The position numbers and the translations under genes were made by a program. From positions 1 through 15,803 of the forward strand of contig CANQHM010000028.1 in assembly GCA_947623845.1 (NCBI GenBank): a stretch of 15,803 bases of DNA. The letters run 5' to 3'. Position 1 is the first letter of the stretch; every line of letters starts with the position of its first letter. Origin of the DNA: an uncultured Bacilli bacterium (GTDB lineage Bacteria; Bacillota_I; Bacilli_A; RF39; UBA660). The notes below the pieces were generated by a model. That model was not told the DNA's origin, ran no database searches, and saw only the letters and a list, made by a program, of their open reading frames with translations. Below are positions 11,585-15,803 of the stretch, piece by piece.

Positions 11585-13108
11585 ATGAAAGAATTACTAA
11601 AAAAAGAAGAAACCATATTAGAAGCATTTGCGGATATTTATATTTTTACTCTAATAATTTTATTTCCTTTAATCGTTGATAAAACTGGCTTTTTCCATAT
11701 TTTAGAATGTAAATGGTATGCTTTTGTTACTATTGCTACGACCTATATAGTTTTAAATCTTCTTACCATTCTTTATTTTTTACTATTTAAAAAAGTAAAT
11801 TACTTTAAAAAACATAAAGTAGGACTTATTGAGTGGTTAGTAATTGCTTTTCTTTTTATAAATATTCTTTCTTGTTTTACTTCACCCTTTTTTAATAAAT
11901 ATAATTTATTTATTGGAGTAGGTAGAGGAGAAGGCTTAATTACCATGACCTTATATTCTTTAACTTTTTTATGTGTAGCATTATTTGCTAAATTTAAGAA
12001 AAGATATATTACTTATTTTACTATTTCTTCCTTATTTGTAAGTTTTATTGCTCTTTTACAATACATAGGTTTTAATCCTTTCAATATGTTTCAAAATGGT
12101 ATTGGTACGCATAATGTTAGTTTTATGACAACTATTGGGAATGTTGATTTTATCTCCGCCTTATATTGTATATTTTTACCAATATCTTTTAGTGCCTTTA
12201 TTTTTCTTAAAGATAATCAAAAATGGGAAAAGATTCTCCACTTACTTGCGATATTTATGGGATTTTTTGTAATAGGGGTGATAGACGTTCAAAGTGGTAA
12301 AGTTGCTTTACTTGCTACTTTAATTATTCTTTTTCCTTTCATTATTGCTAATAATAAAAGACTGTCAAAGTTTCTAATTGCTATTGCTACTATTCTTATG
12401 TCTTATTGTTTTAATGTTATTTTAAATCCAATCTATCATTATGATATTCATAAATTAACTTTAAATTTTCAATTTAATTATATTGTTATATTATTCTTAA
12501 TAGTTTGTAGTATTTTACTTTATTTAAGTCATATTTTAAATAAAGTAAAATATGATTGGTCTAAAAATAAAAACCTTATTAAATATTTTTATTTAGGAAT
12601 ATTTAGTTGTGGTATTATCGCCGTATTAATTCTATATTTTGGTAATTTTCAAAGTGGTATTTTAAGTGAAATCCATATGTTATTACATGGTAATTTTAAT
12701 GATGATATAGGAACGTATCGAATCTTCTTATGGAAACGGACCTTAAAACTAATTCCCGAGTATCCTCTAATCGGATCTGGACCCGATACTTTTGCCATAA
12801 GATTTATGGCGAAATATACTAATGATATTGCTGCAATTGGTCCTTTAACTATTAATGATACCGCAGCGAATGTTTATTTAACGATGATTATAAATATTGG
12901 TATTATCGGTTTATTTACGTATTTAGCCTTTATATTTTCATTATTAAGAGAAGGTATAAAGAAAATAAATAATTATTCACTAGTATTATTAATTGGTATT
13001 ATCTGTTATCTAATTCAAGACTTTTTTAATTTATCTTTAGTTATTGTAACTCCTATATTTTGGTTATTAATGGCTCTTCATCGGGCAAGTACTCGTTCTT
13101 CTAAGTAA
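11585..13108 (+). CDS. O-antigen-ligase-like polytopic membrane protein
   Basis: A 507-aa protein with about a dozen hydrophobic spans and a large outside loop before the final spans. The loop region around residues 375-402 (GTYRIFLWKRTLKLIPEYPLI then GSGPDTF) is the hallmark of the Wzy/WaaL O-antigen ligase superfamily, which transfers or polymerises lipid-linked glycans outside the membrane. Most members have a conserved His in the following H-N-x-x-L motif; here the text is DTAANVYL, with Asn and Leu but no His. It probably modifies a surface polysaccharide or glycosylates a surface component, but the substrate is unknown and no glycosyltransferase gene is adjacent. ATG 11585 is preceded by an in-frame TTG at 11582; both fit the AGGAG site, and I prefer ATG. 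Confidence 0.83.
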   Translation: MKELLKKEETILEAFADIYIFTLIILFPLIVDKTGFFHILECKWYAFVTIATTYIVLNLLTILYFLLFKKVNYFKKHKVGLIEWLVIAFLFINILSCFTSPFFNKYNLFIGVGRGEGLITMTLYSLTFLCVALFAKFKKRYITYFTISSLFVSFIALLQYIGFNPFNMFQNGIGTHNVSFMTTIGNVDFISALYCIFLPISFSAFIFLKDNQKWEKILHLLAIFMGFFVIGVIDVQSGKVALLATLIILFPFIIANNKRLSKFLIAIATILMSYCFNVILNPIYHYDIHKLTLNFQFNYIVILFLIVCSILLYLSHILNKVKYDWSKNKNLIKYFYLGIFSCGIIAVLILYFGNFQSGILSEIHMLLHGNFNDDIGTYRIFLWKRTLKLIPEYPLIGSGPDTFAIRFMAKYTNDIAAIGPLTINDTAANVYLTMIINIGIIGLFTYLAFIFSLLREGIKKINNYSLVLLIGIICYLIQDFFNLSLVIVTPIFWLLMALHRASTRSSK

Positions 13109-13115
13109 TTAATTA

Positions 13116-13144
13116 TTGCAAAAAATTCAATGATAATATATAAT
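13116..13144 (+). promoter_or_regulatory. Sigma-A-type promoter of the surface protein gene
   Basis: TTGCAA (13116-13121) and TATAAT (13139-13144) are spaced by 17 bp. Transcription near 13151 would begin about 20 nt before the ATG at 13171, so the surface protein is expressed independently of the ligase-like gene just upstream. Confidence 0.72.
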
Positions 13145-13170
13145 TTAATTAGAGTATGGAAGTGAAACTT

Positions 13171-15057
13171 ATGAATAAATTTAAAAATCAAGTGCTAAAA
13201 TTAGCGATTAGTGGCGTCGCCATATTTGCTTTTGGAATTTTTGTGGGATATGAGTTAAAGGGTGGAGCTTTAGCCTCAATTCAAGGTTATCTATTTAATG
13301 CTGCTGGAGAAGCAACCGATGCTAATGCCTCTGATGCCAATGCTTCTGATTCTAACGCAACAAACGCTAATGCATCTGATGCTAATGCCACTGATGCCAA
13401 TGCTACTTCTACTGATAATATTATTTATTTGCAATATTTTTCTTTAGGTAGTACCGATGCTAAACTAGGGGATAAAGTAAATGTAAGTCTTATCACTACT
13501 GGGGCCTGTAATTCCGCTGCTTCCATCGTTTTCAAAAGTATAACTGGTGTTACTTTTACGGCACAAGTACAAGATATTACCGGAAATCCTTATATTATAA
13601 TTCCTTCTAATGCTTTAGTAGGTTCTTACTCTGTATCTGATGTTTTACTAGTTGGAAAGAATAGTGATAACACGACATTTACTAAACAATATAGTAAAAA
13701 TGGTCTTAATTCTTATAATTTTGAAAGTAATCTAACCATAACCCAAGAAAATACAGTTACTCAAGTAGCATTAAATAGTATTAGTTTTGAAACTACTCAA
13801 GCTAAAATAAATGATAAAGTTTATTTTAATGTAGAAGCTAATGAAAAAGTAACAAGTTTAAAATTAGTATTTACATCATCCTTAGGTAAAACATTTACGG
13901 TTTATGCTAAAGACTTAGATAGTACACGACCTTATATTGAAATCCCTTCAACTGTTAGTAGTGGAACTTATGAATTAACAAGTTCCATCGTCTTTGGATC
14001 ACGTAGTTCAGAGTCATATAGTAAAACCGGGGAAAATAATACCAAAGTATTTAACTTTAATACTACTTTAGAAATAAGTGATGGTACTACAAGTAATTAT
14101 ATTTATAATAATGAAGATATTACATCTGCGATTATAACTAATTTATATAATGCTCCAAGTGGTACGGAAATAACAATAAATGCGGATTCTAATACTTTTA
14201 TAGATAAAGAATTATTTAATGCTATAAAAGGTAATGATAAAAAACTAATTATTAATCATAATGATAATCAAATGGTCTTTAATGGAAATGATATTACTGA
14301 TTCTAAAACCATTGATATTAATATGTCTGTTTCTAATGTTAATAGTAGTGCAAGTATTAGTAAGTTAGTATCAAATGGGGTAGTAGTAAACTTTCCTGAT
14401 AATGGTAATTTACCAGGGCAAGCTCTAATAAGAATCAAAGCTTCCGATGATATTGCCAATATTTTAAATGATAATGTTTATGTCTATGTTTACAATGAAT
14501 CTTCTAATGATTTCTGTGTTATTGATTTAAATGCAAAAAAATCAAGTGATGGATATTATGAATTTGTTATTACTCATAATTCTAGTTATTTAATGGTTAA
14601 TGAAAAGTTAGATAGTAAATTAGTTGTTAAAGAAAGTAGCGATAATACCGTTAGTTTCCAAAAAAGTAATAAAACTTTACTTCTATTAATCGGTATTGGG
14701 GTTATTGTTATTATTGGTGCTATCGTTGTTATCTTCCTTGCTATGAAAAAGAAGAAAGGAGCAGCTGAACCAGAATTTAATCCGGTAAATCCTGTTCCTA
14801 ATCCGGTAAATACAATTACTAATAATAATGCTGTAAATCCCGAAGTTAATAATCCTCAAGTAATGCCAAGTAATCCGGTAACTCCAAATAACCCAGTAAT
14901 TAATAATAATCCGATAAATCCTAGTGAAGCGCCTATTACAAATCCGGTTCCTCCGGTTGCTACTCCTAATCCTTTAGAAAATAACCAAGGACCAATAGTA
15001 GGAGAAAATAATACCAATTCTTCTATTAATAATCCTCCAACTAATCCAAATTTATAA
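13171..15057 (+). CDS. Large bitopic cell-surface protein with low-complexity linker and tandem beta domains
   Basis: A 628-aa protein not assignable to a named family. In order: a hydrophobic signal or anchor segment (about 8-30); a pentapeptide linker of pattern [ST]-[DN]-[AS]-N-A repeated six times (49-78); two similar beta-rich, probably Ig-like units (about 83-190 and 198-300), both reading D-K-V-x-x-x-V/L, then a strand, P-Y-I-x-I-P-S and a G-[ST]-Y element; a third domain (about 310-481) ending ADxIxNIL-type text and FVITHNSSYLMV, resembling adhesin-like modules of Bacillota; one membrane span (about 500-524); a KKKKG stop-transfer; and a ~100-residue Asn/Pro tail with NPV/NPI motifs. 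The charge pattern puts the tail in the cytoplasm. An ATG at 13156 is in frame, but GGAAGTG (13158-13164) after it is the ribosome site for 13171. There is no LPxTG motif. Confidence 0.85.
   Translation: MNKFKNQVLKLAISGVAIFAFGIFVGYELKGGALASIQGYLFNAAGEATDANASDANASDSNATNANASDANATDANATSTDNIIYLQYFSLGSTDAKLGDKVNVSLITTGACNSAASIVFKSITGVTFTAQVQDITGNPYIIIPSNALVGSYSVSDVLLVGKNSDNTTFTKQYSKNGLNSYNFESNLTITQENTVTQVALNSISFETTQAKINDKVYFNVEANEKVTSLKLVFTSSLGKTFTVYAKDLDSTRPYIEIPSTVSSGTYELTSSIVFGSRSSESYSKTGENNTKVFNFNTTLEISDGTTSNYIYNNEDITSAIITNLYNAPSGTEITINADSNTFIDKELFNAIKGNDKKLIINHNDNQMVFNGNDITDSKTIDINMSVSNVNSSASISKLVSNGVVVNFPDNGNLPGQALIRIKASDDIANILNDNVYVYVYNESSNDFCVIDLNAKKSSDGYYEFVITHNSSYLMVNEKLDSKLVVKESSDNTVSFQKSNKTLLLLIGIGVIVIIGAIVVIFLAMKKKKGAAEPEFNPVNPVPNPVNTITNNNAVNPEVNNPQVMPSNPVTPNNPVINNNPINPSEAPITNPVPPVATPNPLENNQGPIVGENNTNSSINNPPTNPNL
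13315..13404 (+). repeat. Six tandem 15-bp coding repeats
   Basis: The 15-bp units encode TDANA, SDANA, SDSNA, TNANA, SDANA and TDANA. Units share a (A/T)CT-GAT-GCT-AAT-GCC framework with synonymous differences, and unit 4 has AAC instead of GAT. They lie directly after the membrane anchor of the surface protein and form a flexible, Ser/Thr-rich stalk. Unit number could change by slippage without shifting the frame. Confidence 0.88.
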
Positions 15058-15648
15058 TTTTATAACATAAGCAATTACATAACCATCTAAGTCGGATATA
15101 AATCCGGCTTTTATCATTTTATCACTACAATAAATTTTATCTTTTTCGATGGTAAATTCCACATCCAAAATATGTTCTAGATTAGTTCCTAGCATTTTAA
15201 AATAAGCTTCTTTTAAAGTATATATTTTAAAAAGTCTTTCTTCGATATTTTCATCTTTTGCTAGAATATAAGCTTTTTCTTTTGCGGTCGCAAAATGCTT
15301 AATCGTTTTTAATGAAGTAGGTCTAATTTTTTCAATATCTATTCCTATTTCTTTATCAGCTAATGCGGTTATGACATAATCATTTGAATGACTAATATTA
15401 AAAAATAAAGGATAATTCTTAATATAAGGTTTACCATATTCATTAAAATTATAAGAAATATTTTTATAATCGATATTATGTTTTTTAAGTAACTCACTTA
15501 ATAATATTTCTCCCCAAATTGCTTGTAATTTTCTTTGCTTATTTTTATATTTATTTATTTTTTCTTTTTTTATTTGGGGAATCATAGAATAAAAACTTCT
15601 AATATCTTCTTTCTTAAAGTCTTTAATATTTTTGAGCATATATTCCAT
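15052..15648 (-). CDS. 4'-phosphopantetheinyl transferase, Sfp type
   Basis: A 198-aa enzyme that moves phosphopantetheine from CoA to a serine of acyl or peptidyl carrier proteins. The family motifs are FNISHS (83-88), GIDIEK (102-107) with Mg-binding Asp104 and Glu106, and FKIYTLKEAYFKMLG (140-154), matching W-x-x-K-E-A-x-x-K with Tyr in place of Trp. RKLQAIWGEILL near residue 40-50 and NEYGKPYI are also typical. The frame extends to GTG 15657, but that GTG is part of the ribosome site GAAGGTG, so ATG 15648 (6 nt away) is the better start. Its stop overlaps the stop of the surface protein gene tail-to-tail (6 bp). No carrier protein, NRPS or PKS gene is in the window; it may serve the fatty-acid carrier protein or a distant pathway. 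Confidence 0.93.
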   Translation of the reverse strand: MEYMLKNIKDFKKEDIRSFYSMIPQIKKEKINKYKNKQRKLQAIWGEILLSELLKKHNIDYKNISYNFNEYGKPYIKNYPLFFNISHSNDYVITALADKEIGIDIEKIRPTSLKTIKHFATAKEKAYILAKDENIEERLFKIYTLKEAYFKMLGTNLEHILDVEFTIEKDKIYCSDKMIKAGFISDLDGYVIAYVIKL

Positions 15649-15668
15649 AAACGGCACCTTCTTTAATA

Positions 15669-15697
15669 ATTATAACTAAAAAAATATACTTTGACAA
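15669..15697 (-). promoter_or_regulatory. Sigma-A-type promoter of the phosphopantetheinyl transferase gene
   Basis: On the minus strand, TTGTCA (15697 to 15692) and TATAAT (15674 to 15669) are separated by 17 bp, and transcription would start about 14 nt before the ATG at 15648. Confidence 0.75.
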
Positions 15698-15723
15698 TTT
15701 TCTAAGAAATATCCTCTAATCCG

Positions 15724-15732
15724 TGTTATAAT
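15724..15732 (+). promoter_or_regulatory. Extended -10 promoter of an unseen downstream gene
   Basis: TG-T-TATAAT (15724-15732), diverging from the transferase promoter. No good -35 is at the right distance (TTGACA at 15691-15696 is 30 bp away). Transcription near 15739 would enter the hairpin leader that follows. Confidence 0.55.
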
Positions 15733-15743
15733 GTCAAGTATTT

Positions 15744-15780
15744 TATGGCACATCTTGAGCATGCGAAAAGATGTGTTATA
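15744..15780 (+). ncRNA. Strong hairpin at the 5' end of an incomplete leader or small RNA
   Basis: CACATCTT (15749-15756) pairs with AAGATGTG (15768-15775), and the stem continues outward through two G-T pairs and three A-T pairs to 15744 and 15780, about 13 pairs with an 11-nt loop containing GCATGC. It starts a few bases after the predicted transcription start. The ATG inside has no ribosome site, so this looks like non-coding RNA: a structured mRNA leader (for example of a ribosomal protein operon) or a small RNA. The window ends before its nature can be decided. Confidence 0.45.
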
Positions 15781-15803
15781 AAATTATTGTACCTAATTTC
15801 TGA

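Noticed and set aside
15691..15732. TTGACA (15691-15696) as -35 for the forward TATAAT at 15727
   Set aside because: The spacer would be 30 bp. On the opposite strand the overlapping TTGTCA has a perfect 17-bp spacing to its own TATAAT, which explains the sequence better.
15744..15803. Short open frame from ATG 15745 to the edge
   Set aside because: No ribosome site before it, and the start codon is buried in the strong hairpin stem; non-coding RNA is more likely.
1..15803. CRISPR array, toxin-antitoxin, phage-defence or prophage module
   Set aside because: No regularly spaced repeats, integrase, phage structural gene or defence-type gene pair was seen. The only mobile gene is the IS transposase.

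Overview
The window is AT-rich Bacillota DNA using the standard genetic code: TGA is a real stop (spoIIGA ends in TGA) and Trp is encoded by TGG. A SpoIIGA/pro-sigma-E pair behind a Spo0A-type promoter points to an endospore former. The gene order rlmN-prpC-prkC-rsgA-rpe matches Bacillus subtilis, so a low-GC member of Bacilli or a close, perhaps uncultured, relative is the best inference. No species can be named from this sequence.

Layout. Positions 1-168 hold the end of a yneF-type membrane protein gene and its terminator. Positions 182-1705 are the sporulation operon spoIIGA-sigE, with an apparent Spo0A box over the -35 and a 21-bp spacer, then a terminator fused to the sigE stop. A 114-aa orphan gene follows (1772-2116). 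A complete insertion sequence (2139-3682) lies between it and rlmN, with 19-bp imperfect inverted repeats, a perfect 9-bp target duplication and an intact DDE transposase on the minus strand. Positions 3720-8724 are one tight operon: rlmN (23S rRNA/tRNA methylation), prpC and prkC (PP2C phosphatase and PASTA Ser/Thr kinase, an antagonistic signalling pair), rsgA (30S maturation GTPase) and rpe (pentose phosphate). Genes there abut or overlap.

A 314-base non-coding stretch (8725-9038) carries nested hairpins with mutually exclusive pairings, a good sigma-A-type promoter and two palindromes before iscS-iscU (Fe-S cluster assembly). Next comes tRNA-Arg(CCT) with promoter and terminator, a NUDIX hydrolase gene, and a 41-nt copy of the 3' part of the tRNA, 38/41 identical, with its own terminator.

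The last third is envelope-related: an O-antigen-ligase-like polytopic membrane protein, a large bitopic surface protein with a 15-bp coding repeat, and a convergent Sfp-type phosphopantetheinyl transferase whose stop codon overlaps that of the surface protein. The window ends in a promoter-like extended -10 and a strong hairpin, probably the leader of a gene beyond the edge.

Most of the window is conserved housekeeping DNA. I do not see a clear new multi-gene system. The parts most worth a second look are the Spo0A-type spoIIG promoter, the tRNA remnant around the NUDIX gene, the hairpin cluster before iscS, the surface protein and the unidentified leader at the end. Promoters and terminators were called by eye.
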